Shown: one piece after another, positions 33,575-46,600 of the stretch | Position numbering within the stretch: position 1 is the first letter of the stretch | How the letters are laid out: each line of letters opens with the position of its first letter | Assembly (NCBI RefSeq): GCF_003171515.1 | Contig: NC_089393.1 | Span: 1,922,001-1,986,000, forward strand | Length of the DNA: 64,000 bases | DNA from: Pyrenophora tritici-repentis | Lineage: Eukaryota > Ascomycota > Dothideomycetes > Pleosporales > Pleosporaceae | Reading direction: 5' to 3' | Program-made: the position numbers and the translations under genes | Notes under the pieces: generated by a model | Told to the model about the DNA's origin: nothing | Databases searched by the model: none | Seen by the model: only the letters and a program-made list of their open reading frames with translations

Positions 33575-33939
33575 TGTTGGAAGGTCTATAGCACTAGTGC
33601 TGAAAGGAAATAACGATAACTAGGAATGCATTCTGTTTGGTGATGGTTCTTCTTGATTCTCTACGAACATAGGTGCTACGAAGGTATACCTAAGCTCTGC
33701 GCAAGGTGGGCCGTAGACTCCGCAACAATCAATTCAATCCGGTCACTCTCCTAGACCCACTTACCTATCTAGGTAGGGCTTAAACTCCTATAGGTAACTA
33801 CTAGGCTTAAAGCGGTAATCAATCAATCCAATCTGAACCTTCTAGGACCCACTTAATTGATTGTTGCGGACTGTGGTGGGCCGAAGTCGGGCCGAAGTGT
33901 CCAGCAGCCGACGTCTCTACCGATACTCACGATCCGACA
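33575..33939 (-). repeat. Inverted solo LTR of the copia family, interrupted by a MITE
   Basis: On the minus strand this begins TGTCGGATCGTG (ending at 33939) and ends CCTTCCAACA (33575). It is flanked by perfect 5-bp duplications GAAGT (33570-33574 and 33940-33944). Removing the 162-bp insertion and one copy of its 8-bp duplication leaves 195 bp, the normal LTR size. No internal copia sequence is adjacent, so this is a solo LTR from recombination between LTRs. Confidence 0.95.
33713..33874. mobile_element. 162-bp hAT-like MITE nested in the solo LTR
   Basis: Lies between two copies of GGTGGGCC (33705-33712 and 33875-33882), of which uninterrupted LTR copies have only one, so this is a direct 8-bp target-site duplication. 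The ends are inverted repeats sharing TCCGCAACAATCAATT, with small differences at the extreme terminus (GTAGAC... on the left, ACAG... on the reverse complement of the right). It has no coding capacity. An 8-bp duplication with short terminal inverted repeats is the hAT pattern. Confidence 0.88.
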
Positions 33940-35950
33940 GAAGTCAACAAACCCTTCTAGCCCCGTGCTTGGTTCCGTGAAATGTTTGATAGGAGAACCA
34001 AACCAAACCTGAGGGCCACAAGAGCACAATAGAAGAGGGTTGTAGAACAATAGGAAGGACATGGAACATACAGACAAAATTTTGTCTATATCCAAACCAA
34101 TCCAGTTCACTGTGTGTCTCTTTCTCAGTAGCGCTCAGACAAGATGAAGTCACACTCAACAACTTCCAAGATATCACGACTATCGCACAATGAAAGCAAC
34201 TTCTATACCAGTGCAGAAGCCAGTTTACTTCACCCAGAGCTATCCATACGGGATTCTGTCAAATCACAACAGGCACGTACGAGAGGCTAGATGATAAGTT
34301 TTGATCACGCGTATATGAGGTCCCATGCTTGTCTCTAAGCAATAATATCTTTGTCCTAGTCCAATCTAAGTCACTTTCACGTACACAGTTAAGTTGAAAA
34401 GAGAAAGAAACAAAGGTTGCATCTTGCATACGATTCCAGGCGAGACGTAGTGTTGACACACATACTCTTCTGTACTCATCCCTTCAGCCAGCCCCTAATG
34501 CCTTTTCTAGCCAACAGCGCAACAAACCTCAAAAGGCCACTCTTTTCCATTCTCACCAAAGCTCCATTAGATACTTAACATAGCGCTACCGATATCTCTG
34601 CACCTCGGGCAAGGTCAAAGTACCGTTACCTGCCTGCTGCATAACACACTTGTTCCACTGAAACAAAAGACACTCCATACTTATGCTTAATTCTGACAAC
34701 AGTCTAAACTGAAACTAATACAAAGTACCAAAAGAGTAAGTGACAAGGCATCTTCCACCAGCACTCCCCAAAATGCACCCACACAAAGTAACCTTGTTGT
34801 TACAGCGACAAGCTCAGCACCATCCATGGACGAAAAAAGATACCTGGGCTCTCTCGAATCATCGAGAAGGAAACATACAACCTACACTTTGCAACCCAAC
34901 CCGGCCACAAAGCAAAACGATGTCAGCGAGCCCAACGCGCACGCACGCTACCGACAACCCCATTCCATCTGGTACTGTAACCGCATTCCCCTAGCGTCCG
35001 CGCCGCGCCACTCGGAAAGAAGCCTAGCCGCTTTCGCTGCATCAAAACCCCGGAGATTAGATGCCTAACCGCAGTTACCCACCTCCGACAAAGCCAAGAC
35101 CCAAGCTTTGCTTTGCCCAGAGGGCTCCACTCCACTCCACTCCACTCCACCGCCACAAATATCTCTCTCATTTTACTTCTCCCGCCTCGCGGCGAGCAAA
35201 CCGCACGGCATGAGTATGTCACCACGCACGTACACACAGCACTAACAAGGAAGACGCCTTGAAACAATGATAATCAATTGAACCATTTCATGCGAAACAA
35301 ATTCGTCTTTTCTCGTATTCATCTCGGCCTATGAGCCACCCCTTCCCTTGCTCGTAAAGCCGTAGACTATACCAGACCATACCATACAGTTACAACGTGT
35401 TGCCGCTATGAATGGCGCACAGACACCCACCCCCCTAGTAAGCAAACCATAATCACACAACAACAATAGTAACCCATGTTTGGTATCCCTTGAACCAGCG
35501 ATGATCCCTATATCAAAAACTAAAAGAAGAACAATCCCTATCCCAGCAACTGAATTATGCGCCGATTCATGAACCGAAGTAGAAGTGTGTCATGTTTCGT
35601 TTCCCTCCCCCGTAAAGTAATATTCACTAGCAATAGTAGTAACAACCGAATCGCGTTGGACCCCCTCCCCCCCCCAATTAAACTCCGAAGCTCTTTTTGG
35701 TGATGGTATGGGGAAGGATACGTGATGTGTGAGACCGCTGGACACCGCCGTATCGAGAGGCCTGGAAGAATGCGACCATCTGAAAGATATGTAGTGATGA
35801 AAAGAAGCGAAAGGTTATAGTATATGAACAATAGAATGCACTTGTGCCGACCCGTGGTGAAAGGCGATAGTGAACAATTCGAAATACATGGCGTATGCGT
35901 GTATGAGCGTATCACTTGTGTGCGGCGCGCGGGTTATATGGGAGACTAGC
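33940..35950. other. Intergenic, 2 kb, downstream of the PUF gene
   Basis: No gene recognised. Contains a short CCACT/TCCAC pentamer run at about 35125-35151 and AT-rich sequence just beyond the PUF gene stop, which should include its 3' UTR. Confidence 0.5.
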
Positions 35951-38880
35951 TTAGTAGGCAGCCTCCTTAATGCTGACACCACCGGTGTTGTGCTTGCCGT
36001 CTAGAGACGTCGTGTCTACAGGTTCGTCAATGGTGGAGACGTTCGTGCTTGGGTGCGAGCTGCTCTGGGGCGATTGTGCGGAACTGCTGAGAGCGGGCGT
36101 AGGCATCGTAGGAGAGTCAATGCGATCGTAACGGTACATTTTCTTCTCAACCTGCAAGGGATTAGTTAATTGTTGTAAGAACTCGTATCCGTCGTGTGCA
36201 CTTACTGAAACGCATTGCTTGCCCGGAATGACCTTCTTGGCCTTCTCGAGTTCGGGCTTGAGCGCCTGAACAAACATCTCGTAGTCGTTTCGGCCAAGGG
36301 TATCCAAGAGCTTCTGGATGACATAGTTGCCGTATCCGTCCCGCAGTAAGTTCATGACATTCGTCTCTCCACGCTCGTTCTTTGAGAGAACCACTGCGAC
36401 GAGTTGGCGACGTTGAGCATCGTCACCGCAAATCAAGCATCGCTCGACAACATTGCTGGCGAACTTGTGCTTGGAAAACATCAAGAACTGGGCCTTGATC
36501 AAAGACACAATCTTGGCTCGATCCTCTGGTAGACCATGCTCGATGACATGCTGGGTGACATAGTTGCCGTATTGGTCGGTGATAAGCTTCGGCCCTTCAG
36601 CGTGCAGCTCGGTCAGGATAAACCTCCGCTGGGGCTCCTGGACCTTCTCCAATAGGCGCTGGATGACACGACAGCCGTAAGAGTTTACTGACAAAACGCC
36701 GACATTGCCCCTGAAAGCTTCGACAATCTTCTGAATGTGCTGCATTGGAACTCGGTCGATGACTTTTTGGATGACGTGGTTGCCGTTTTGGTCCTTGACT
36801 GTCTTGAGGACATCCTTCTCAAGCTCCTTGACCATGGCGGCTTGTTGCTCGGTGAGGGCATGTTCCAACGCCTAGCATAATTAGTATCTGTACGGCATTG
36901 ATGAGTACATGGGAATTACCTTTTGAACCACTCGGCATGCATACATCTGGTTCGCGAGCTCGAGTACGTGACCCTTCATCTTTCCGACTAGGATCTTCTT
37001 CTGGACCTGATCTCCATGCTCGAAGAACTTTTGGATGACGTAGTTGCCAAAGACATCCTGCATCAGCTGCAGCGCGTTCTCCTCAAGCTCCCTGAAGACA
37101 CTCTCCTTGACTTCACTGTTGGCAGTTTCGAGTTTCTGTTGAATGAAGCGAGAGCCATGTTGATCTCCAGCAAACTCAACGACGTGGTCCTTGATGTCAG
37201 TCAACTCCCATCGCTTGCTTTGCTTCTGCTCCCTCTTGAAGTTTGACAGCTCAATGCTCATGGCACCCAGCCCATCGCTCATTTGGTGCTCACGTGGACC
37301 CCTTGGTGGCTGCTGTTGGACCGGCATCATTGGAGCCATGGGTGCCATGTTCATGTGTTGCGGTATAGCAGATAGATGCATGCCGTTCAAGCCGTTGGAC
37401 ATAGCCAAGTGGTATGGGTAACTGTTTTGGAGCTGAGCAGCGGCGTAGAGTTGCTGGAACTGTTGCTGATGAAGTTGACTAGGAGGGATGATACGTCTTT
37501 CCTGCTGCGCCATCTGGAATCCAACCAACTTACTCTGTAGCTGCGCGACACTGTTAGGATGGGCGAGTGTTTGCTCGCTGCTGTAGGGGTTGAGACGGTC
37601 GTACACGGGCGGCGTGTTGATGTGGGAGTAGTATGGGCTTTGACGGACTCCGGTGCCGTTGGGTGTATTCCGACTGTTGTCGATCTGGTAAGAGCGTAGC
37701 TGGGCGTACTGGCTGGACTGGGCATTGGCGTAACCTTCGGGGGTATATGTTCCTGGACTTCTGTAGGTGCTGTCCTCTGCTCTCGCAGAAGCTTGCAGGT
37801 AAGATGTGTTGCCGAGTAAGTCGTTCATGTCCTGTCCGGGCGTGTAGGACGTAGCGAAGTTGTGGCTGATAGACAACCTGTGCTCCTGATCATGGGTAGG
37901 CTTGCCAATGGGTGAAAACGAATCACTTTGAATTGAACCGTTACGTTCGGGGAAGCCGCGACCGGTGGCCATGGAGAAAGACGATGCTTGGCGTGGCTGC
38001 TGAGAGAGCCTCGAGAAGGCCTCAAGGGTTTGGTTGTACTGTGCAGGCTCGGCGCCATGGCGAGATGGAGGTAGACTGCCGCTACGCGACGGAGCTCCGC
38101 TGGACGATGCAAAGTACTCGGAGTTCGCGACACTCCGTCGGTCTTCGTTGGGAGAATGAACCGAGCCCGTATCGGGCCATGATGTGACTCCGGTATCGGG
38201 GCGCACAGGGTTCACGTCTGCTTGGCTGAACCCAAACTTGGTGAAGCCAGTGTTGAGTTCATCGACCTGGCGCGAGGTCAAGTTCGAGGCGCCGGCGTCG
38301 GCAAACGGCTTGACGGGTTTTGAAAGGGTGCCCCGCGAGGACTGGAGGTAGCTAGAGGGCGTGCTGTCGCCATATTGCTGAGGCTGCTGCGTTCGTGCAA
38401 TCGACCGCTTGCGTACTGGTGACACAGCAGAGCTCCGAGCTGGGGTTGTGTTTGCAGACGGCTTCTCGCCCCAGACGCGAGCGGTGGGCCTCCATTCCGT
38501 CTCGGAGTCGGCAACAAGGGAGCTGGAGCCCGTCTTGCCCTCGGTGAGGTCAGAGGCACCGGCAAGAGCACTAGTGTCTGCGTGCACGTGTTAGTCCATG
38601 GGCAAGCAATGCGAAGCTTCATGTCGCGGCATACCTCGTGGGCGCGCAAATGCACCAAGGGGAGTGTTCCAGATGCTGTTCCCCCATGGGGACGAGTGTG
38701 CGGCGCGCTGGGAAGAGTCTGTGCCGTTAAGCGAAACACCGTTGGAGTAGTCGCGCGACAGAGGCTGGAGACTGAGTTAGCATGCATGAATGGGCGGTTT
38801 GGGGTGGCGGGGGAGTTGCTACGCACATTGGGCGTCGTGACCGTCATATTAAGACCTGATTGAGCAGATGCAGAGTTCAT
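35951..38880 (-). CDS. PUF3-like Pumilio-family RNA-binding protein
   Basis: Five exons: 38880-38827, 38764-38635, 38577-36920, 36871-36206 and 36151-35951 (introns 62, 57, 48 and 54 nt), 902 residues. The long N-terminal part is Ser/Gln/Asn-rich and disordered. The C-terminal Pumilio homology domain has eight repeats with recognition helices reading, in order, GSRFIQQ, GNYVIQK, YACRVVQK, GNHVIQK, GCRVIQR, GNYVTQH, ASNVVER and GNYVIQK. This is the same residue code as human PUM1 and yeast Puf3 and predicts binding to UGUAnAUA. Yeast Puf3 controls mRNAs for mitochondrial proteins; a similar role is inference. The last intron is a multiple of three without stops, so an unspliced reading would add 18 residues, but its signals (GTAAGT, TTAACTAAT, TTGCAG) are strong. 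The tail contains many Ser-Pro sites. Confidence 0.94.
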
Positions 38881-41800
38881 GTACACAGTACAAAACACGG
38901 CCAGGCGTCGTGAGGTAGGGGGCGATTAGACGGCAGAATTTACTGTAGTACAGTCCGATCGAGGCTGCGCGGGGCGGCTTATGTGTGCTTTGATTGAGGG
39001 TTGGACTGGGCTCAGGCGTCAGCACAGGCAGGACAGGGCAGGTGCGGGGGGAAGGTAGCACTCACAGCTCTATTACAGCTGGTCTAGTGGTAGAATATGC
39101 GAATGGGATGAAGAGAATGTACGAAGAATGTGCGTGTGCGTGTGTACAGAGACGGTGCGGCGGCAGGCTGAGAGAGCGTGTGCGGCGAGAGTCCGAGGGG
39201 GGGAGGCGGCGCGGGTTGATATGTGCAGGATGGGTCGCGCCCTTGGGTGTGGCAAGGTAGAAGGTGGTTGCTGGTGCTTCTAACCACTGTGCATACTAAT
39301 CTACAAGCGATGGGGAAGCGCGCCAGGCGGGGAACGCATACGGGTCGGGAAGGATGCAAGGGCGTCGAGGCAGGAATGCGGAAGAGGGATTATATGTGTG
39401 GGCAGGGTCGGACGGAGGGTTTTGGGATTTGCGATTGTGTGTGTGCCTGAAGTTTGGTAGCGGCGCAGACGTGACCAGACGCTGAGGGGGAGAGGTCGAC
39501 GAGAAGTGCGGCAGCTGTGGGGAGCGAAGACGTCTTTTTGGTGAATATGCGACTGGGCCCTGGCGATGATAGGATCGGCAGCTAAGTTTGGCGTCCGCAG
39601 CTTCTGGGGAATACGCTAAACGTCCAGCCAAGGTTGTACCGAAAGGACGGGCTAGAGGACTTTGGGAGCGTGTCGCAGGTAAGGCGTGGAATCCGTGGAT
39701 GCAAGAGGCCTGCAGACGGGTGGGAGGGTCTACAACAGCGGGCAGGATATCTTCGCCATAAGAACACGCTCGTCGCCGTCCAGGCTGCGCTGTAATGCGC
39801 TCGCCGGTGCCAAGGGCGAGTCAGGGTCGATGCGGCAACGCAATCCGTAGCCGATCTTCGCTGGGTGATGCGAGGTATAGCAGCCTGAGACACTTTCCCC
39901 TCGCATGGACAAGGAGATTCAGCATTATCTACAAGGGTCGCTGCGTTTCACCACCACCCTACTGCCAGAAGCAGCTATCCTCGTCTGGGTCCGTCGTCTC
40001 CCCAAGCGCAGCCTCCAAAGCCGTTAAACGTCGCCGCAGCGGCCAATTGAGCGACGCTCGACTAGTCGGTGGTCCTGAGTCTTGACCCTCTGTCTGCTAG
40101 TCGGCCCATGGAAGCCGGAGGGAGGGGAGGAAGGGAGGGAGGGAGGGGAGAGCGGTCCCTGCAGCCCCCCGAGGCACACGAGAGGAGGCCTTGGATTCGT
40201 ACTGGACTGTAGGTAGTGCACTATTGCTATCATCGTGACTGTCGACAAAGGCACGGCAGATGCATCCACAAGCCACCGTCGCACACTCTACGGATGCCAT
40301 GACGGTTGACAAAGCCTTGTCCCGCTCGTGACTTGCGACATCCATCCATAATTCTTCTCGTTGGTGCCCCCTGCAATAATTGACGCCTCATAGCCACAGG
40401 CTTGCGCCGCGAGGCTGCAAGTTGCATGCGAGGCGTCCATGGAGCTACCTACCTACGTGTCCAGCATTTGTCTTGTGCTGGTGCTGTGGCAGGCACGCGT
40501 AGTCGTGGGCGTGGGCGTGCAGGCATAAGCAAACTGGCGAACACTCTCCGCACAAGATGCGTTTCAGTCAGCCTGTAGTTCGTCGTGAGGTCGCTCGACG
40601 CCCACACCGCTCCTCACCATGGCCCTGTGGGTGTGGTACAAGCAAGCCACGGACGTCGCCGTCGCCACGAAGCCAGAGGAAGATCCTCTTGGCACCAGGC
40701 GACGCGATAATTCCGTGAAACAGACAACCAGGCCAGCTATGCACTGTACATGTGCTATGAGGTCACGCGCCCTGCGGCTAGCAGTGTCTCTATGCTCGCC
40801 TCCCAAGACTTGGACTCGGACTGCAACCATGATTGCGACTTTTTGCAAAGACGACATGCAACAGCCTGAGCAGCCAGAGTGTCGCACCCTCACAAGGCAC
40901 GTACTTGGCATCATGGGAGCAGAGAGGCATCCAACGTCCCGAAGTCTCAGAAACAGGGCCGAACGATCATGTTTCAACGGCTGGGATATGGGCCGGGTGG
41001 AGAGGCCAAGAACAGAGTGCCGGCCTGATACGATGCCGTAGGAACTGGCAACATCTAGACTGTCCCCGCCGGAATCCTCCATGCAAACCTGACAAAAATG
41101 AAGGCGGCCCGGTCAATGGCTTTGTCGAACGGAGGAGAGACGGCGCTGAGGAGGCTCGAGTTCCATCAACACATGGCGTTCCCTGTGACAGAAGAGCCAT
41201 GACGCCCGTTAATCTGTCGTTCGATACGCGCGTTGCTGTGGTGCGTGCTATCGTCCAGCATGATCCTGTAGCGCTCCACAGGTCGCGCCAGACGTTCGTC
41301 TCAGCCTCGTTGTCAGCTCTCTCCACGCCCCTTGTCACCACGCCTCTCTCAAACACCCCATGTTTCGTGAGCGATGAGCTTAACGCAACATCTCGACAGC
41401 CGCAATACTAACCCTCTACCCGTACATAATCTGGGCATGTCTGCTTCTCACAGACTGAGCACGTCTGCGTGCCGGCTCACGCTCCACTCGCGATCAGCCT
41501 AGTAGAGTCTCGACCTTTTGCTATACCCTACCCCAGTCCTTCATTATTACCGCCCCTTGCACTGCGATGCACTTTCTCCACACGACGGAATTTGATCTGT
41601 TTTGTTTGCATTGCTATTGAAAATTGTTGACTCGATCCTCTTCTCCTATCTCGCTGGCTGTCACTCTGTCAGTAGGTAGTCAGGTGGTCTGCAGCCGTTC
41701 TATACTGTAGACGACACGGCATCACGACCTTGAGCCATTGGTCTCCTTTTGTGTGATGGCACACTGGCTGGCGCGTAGGGCCAAATATAGGAAAGAGAAG

Positions 41801-42356
41801 GGTGACCTGTTCCTGCCGACTTTATTGCGGCTAGGGCCGAACGGGCCTAAGGCAAGCGGCTTGCTCGCCTGTTGTGTCTAGTGTGTCTTAGCGTCCTATA
41901 GTTTGTTTGTCTGATTCGCGGACACAGTGGTACCTGCATCGGGGAGTTGAGCCAAGCTTAGGGTCGCGCCTTCGTCAACATAACGTTGGGGAAGGAACTT
42001 AAGGCTCTTCTCCTGTCTTCCCGTCCACCACTTTCTTTGCAGATTATTGCTTCACTCTTTCAGCGATATCTCGCGTTCCATTCTTTCCGACCCTGTGTCT
42101 CTCGTTCCTTATCTCTACGCTGCGAAAACGAAGGTGCCAAAACAAAGGTGTGTACCCGCCCACGCATTCCCGCCAATATATCCGACACATTCCGAACATT
42201 CACACTACGCCATAACACCGCACCACCGGCAACCATAGCTGAGCAATGGAGACTAATATGCGCATAGCAAACACACTCCTTAATCAATACTACAAGCACC
42301 AGAGTACTCTGCACGCCATCGATACGCCGTAACGAAACACTATAACCAATATCATA
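38881..42356. other. Gene-poor 3.5 kb with a G-rich tract
   Basis: Probably holds a long 5' leader/promoter of the PUF gene and the promoter of the small membrane protein. Frames up to 190 codons overlap on both strands without any signature. The only distinct feature is the G-rich tract at 40117-40150. Confidence 0.55.
40117..40150 (+). repeat. GGGA-type repeat, potential G-quadruplex
   Basis: Six or more runs of three or four G separated mostly by single A, meeting the usual G3+N1-7 rule on the plus strand, about 1.2 kb upstream of the PUF gene start. Confidence 0.7.
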
Positions 42357-42884
42357 ATGATGAACATCAACCTTCTCAAGCGTGACGACGACGAGAACAT
42401 GGGACCCACACATCTCGCCCTTGTCGCTTTCCTTCTGATGATGGTCCTGCTTTGCCTGCTGTGCATCGGAGGCCTCATATTCCTACGCAGCCTCCGCAAA
42501 GGCAGGAAGTTTGCAGAGACGGAACCAGAACTACCCATCTACGAAAAACGACAATCAAATCTTAATGGCTTGACCATAACGGCCATGCCATACAAGGGCA
42601 GAGAGTCCGTCATCACCTACTCAGAGAAGCAGGGCCTGATGGACAGCCCACCCACCAGCCCGGTTCCCGAGATCCGCATCACATTCCCCGACGAGGTTGA
42701 CGAGTCTGGCAAGCAGCAATCAGGCCGCGTAGTCGTAGTGCGTGTTGGAGACCACAGCGTTGGACTGGAGCCCGTAAACGACAACCTACCCCCATACCAG
42801 CGCGACGCATCAGATCGCTTCGACTCGCTCGACCTGGATCGCATTGGTGGACTCAAGGAGAAGAACGACAAGTACTACTCATAA
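42357..42884 (+). CDS. Small single-pass membrane protein with two LPxY motifs
   Basis: 175 residues, no intron; the tandem ATGATG start at 42357 follows an A-rich leader. A short polar N-terminus is followed by one strongly hydrophobic segment (about residues 18-43, HLALVAFLLMMVLLCLLCIGGL) and then a basic stop-transfer RSLRKGRK, predicting a C-terminal cytosolic tail of about 125 residues. The tail holds ELPIYEKR and NLPPYQRD, two L-P-x-Y motifs, and an acidic segment. I do not recognise a named family. LPxY/PPxY motifs on a membrane-anchored tail are typical of adaptors for Rsp5/Nedd4-type ubiquitin ligases, so that is a reasonable hypothesis. Confidence 0.75.
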   Translation: MMNINLLKRDDDENMGPTHLALVAFLLMMVLLCLLCIGGLIFLRSLRKGRKFAETEPELPIYEKRQSNLNGLTITAMPYKGRESVITYSEKQGLMDSPPTSPVPEIRITFPDEVDESGKQQSGRVVVVRVGDHSVGLEPVNDNLPPYQRDASDRFDSLDLDRIGGLKEKNDKYYS

Positions 42885-43633
42885 ACACCTCCATACCATG
42901 TCAACCCCCGGCCAGACCCTTGGTACAAACGAGTTTGGCAGCCCGGGATTTCCAGCCATTTGGCTACGACCGACTTATTCTCGATGACGGCTTTATCACG
43001 CTGATTGCCAGCCCCTACAACATCCTGCCGAAGACATGGAACAACCGGCTACGGCGTACCATTTCTGTATATTCTCGGAGCTGAATGGCCTATTTGCTGT
43101 ATACCCTGATTGGTCATCTCTTCAACGAGGTTGTTGTGCCTCTTACATAACTCTTATTCAATAATTTATGATATCTCAAACTCTCTCTAGCGTCTGTGTA
43201 GAACAGCACGAGAGCCAATACAACCTTTTGTCAACGTCCGATCTGTGCACTTGAAAGTGAAATTGAAGCAAAGGGAATAACGAGTATGACGTATGCTTTG
43301 CATATGACTATCTTGAAGCGTCCCAACTTTTTCCCCTGTCATCTTGACAAGCTTCAAACAGTCGAGCGGCTTCTCAGGAAACTTTTGACTTGCCCTGCGG
43401 CGCGCATCCCAGTGCCTTAGCATGACATCGGCGGCTCGGCGAATACCGCGATCCACTTTTGGAGCCGTGGATGCTCGCGACAGATCCTCACTTTAAACCG
43501 CGCACCAAGTTTCTTCCATGGATTCCGTCGTTCCTTGAGGACCTTTTACGCCCTCCAAACACTATAAATTCATTAATTGACGTGTCTCTTTGCCGAATTG
43601 GTATCACCGCGGGGACTGTCATTGCCGACCACT
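42885..43633. other. Intergenic, GPI13 promoter
   Basis: About 750 bp between two plus-strand genes; no additional gene seen. Confidence 0.5.
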
Positions 43634-46600
43634 ATGGAACCGCGCGAGGTCTTCACGCCGCTGTCTGACATTACCGGCCAGACTGGCACCCCTAAAGCTC
43701 GAAAGCCCAAGGAACTGCCGCAGCAACAACAGCCGCAGCAACAGCCACGGACTGTTGTCCACGATCCGGATAAGGCTAAGAGGCTGGGAACGGTGCACTT
43801 CAAAGCAACTCATAGCATCATTGTTGCTTTTTTTACCTTTGTATTGTACGCCTATATCGCACTCCACACGTTAGGCATTGACGACTGACCACGTACAGAA
43901 TACTTCACGTTCTCGGCATATATCTCTTCACCAGTGGTTTCCTTCTTACGCGATTGGTCCTTGACCACAACTCACAATGCGGGACTCCTCCGATCGACTC
44001 TGCAGACTTGTATACAGCGGGCAATGCCGAGAAGGGGTGCTGGCACCCGAAGACGTTCAGTAAAGCCGTCGTCATTATTGTTGATGCCCTCAGATATGAC
44101 TTTACTGTACCCTTTGAGGCTCAATTCGATTCTACCGATCTAGCAGCGGCCGCCGCGAACCCATCCCAAGCGCCTCCAGTCGCCCCACGCCATTTCCACA
44201 ACGCGTTTCCAGTCTTGTACGAGACGGCTAAGAACCAGCCAGAGAACGCGTTCCTGTTGCCGTTTATCGCAGATCCACCCACTGCCACGATGCAGCGGTT
44301 GAAGGGGCTTACAACAGGCACTCTGCCCACGTTCATTGACGTTGGCAGCAACTTTGCGGGCCAAGCCATCGACGAGGACAACTTGGTCGGACAGCTGAAA
44401 AATGCAAGCAAGCGCGTTGTCCATCTTGGAGACGACACATGGCATGCGCTTTTCCCGGACTACTTCGAGCCAAATCTCACACACGCATATGATTCGTTCA
44501 ACGTCTGGGATCTGCACACGGTGGATAACGGGGTCACTGAGCACATCTTCCCCCTCTTGAAAGCTGAGAATGCAAGCAAGTGGGATGTCATCTTCGGCCA
44601 CTACCTGGGTGTCGATCATGCTGGGCATCGCTACGGCCCCGACCACCCTGCCATGACCGCGAAACTGAACCAGATGGACGATGTCTTCCGGCGCATGATT
44701 GAAGAGGTGGATGATGACACTCTTCTGGTGGTCATGGGCGATCACGGCATGGACGCCAAGGGCGATCACGGAGGAGAATCAGACGATGAGATTCAGGCTG
44801 CGTTGTGGATGTACTCAAAGAAGGGGGTGTTTGGAAGGAGCGATCCTGCATATGTTACGCCACCCAGAAACGCCCACATTCGCCCGGTCGGTCAGATTGA
44901 CCTTGTCCCGACATTGTCACTCCTGCTGGGCATGCCTATACCCTTCAATAACCTCGGAAAGCCGATTGAAGAAGCGTTTATTGGAAAGAGCGGAGACGAT
45001 TTCAACAATCTGGCGACGGTCAACCGTTTGACGGCCGCACAGATCCACACATACCAGCATGAGTATGCAAAGGTTCGCGGTATCGCAGACAGCTCTCGAG
45101 CTTCCTCACTCGCACTCTGGGCAGGTGCAAACGACGTATGGAACTCTCTTAGCAAGTCCAAAGCTGACAGCAAAGAAATGCGTCAAGTCTACGAGGCCTT
45201 TGGGGCTTACCAACGCGACACGCTCCGCATCTGTCGCGATCTCTGGGCTAGATTTGACATTCCACGAATGGTCAGTGGCGTCACGATCCTGGCTTCCAGT
45301 CTGCTCGTTCTTGCCATGTACGCTCGAATCATCAATGGTGATCGCGGTGATATTACACCCATCTTCTTCACGCGAGGCGCTATAGGCCTCGTTCTTGGAG
45401 GCATCTTTGGTGTCGGTCTCACCGTATTTATGCCAGAAGATGCCAGGTCCCACGTTCTCATCGTCTCTGCCGCACTCAGTGGCATCGTTGGTTGCGCGTC
45501 CACTTTCTGGTCTCTCAAGTTTCGTCTCATGTCTCCTATCCCGAACAGCGTTTGGGGCTGGACCAGTCTTACTTTTACACTCGCCCTCTCTGGAGGATTT
45601 GCCGCGAATTCTTTCACTATCTGGGAAGACGAAATTCTCCTGCACTTCCTGACCACTTTCAGTGTTCTTGCACTTATTTCATCTCTCCGCCAGAGGCGCG
45701 TTGCAGATCGGACCTTGGGTGCATACCACTCCATCCTATTCACCGTCTTGCTTAGAGTTGCCAGCTTCTCAAGACTATGCAGGGAAGAGCAGATGCCATA
45801 CTGCAAGTCTACCTACTACGCTTCCGCCCTCTCGACCACGTCTGCAGGATGGCAGCTGGCTATTCCCGCGGCGGCTGCCATTCTCATTCCTACGTTCATC
45901 AAGAGCTATTACGAAGGCACCAAGAGTTACCAACACAACGCGACCCTTTGGATAGGTCTCGCATTGCGCTTTGGCTTGATGCTTTCTGCTGCATACTGGA
46001 CTCTTGATGCCGCTGATGACGGCAACTGGCTACCGGGCTGGGAGAACATTCTCCAGATTACGAAACGCTTGATCGCACAGATCGTACTTCTAATCAGTCT
46101 AGCGTTCGGATACTCGATTTACAACTGGTCAAAGCCCCTCCTCAACGTTATCATCAATAAGGACGGCACGGACGAGCACGGTGCACCGAAAGAAGCAGTG
46201 ACCGTTCTCGGCTTCGCCAACGTGCATGGCTCGCGCTATGCACTTCTTATCACGATCTGGTACTTAGCTATCGCTGTATTGCAAAAGCCTATGGGAGCTG
46301 GCGCGATTGCCATTCTAGTCTGGCAAATTTTCTCTTTATTCGAGATTATCGATACAAACAATCTCCGCCAGTCGCCCATTGGCCCCGTCGTCCTCGGTCT
46401 GCTTGGCTCCTTCCACTTCTTCAAGACTGGTCATCAAGCTACGCTTTCCAGCATCCAGTGGGAATCAGCTTTCATCCCGCTTGCTAAGATCCGCTACCCA
46501 TGGACACCTATTATCGTAATACTCAACACCTTTGGTGCGCAAATTCTCTGCGCCATCGCCGTTCCTTGTCTCGTCCTTTGGAAGGTCAAACCACAGAAGA

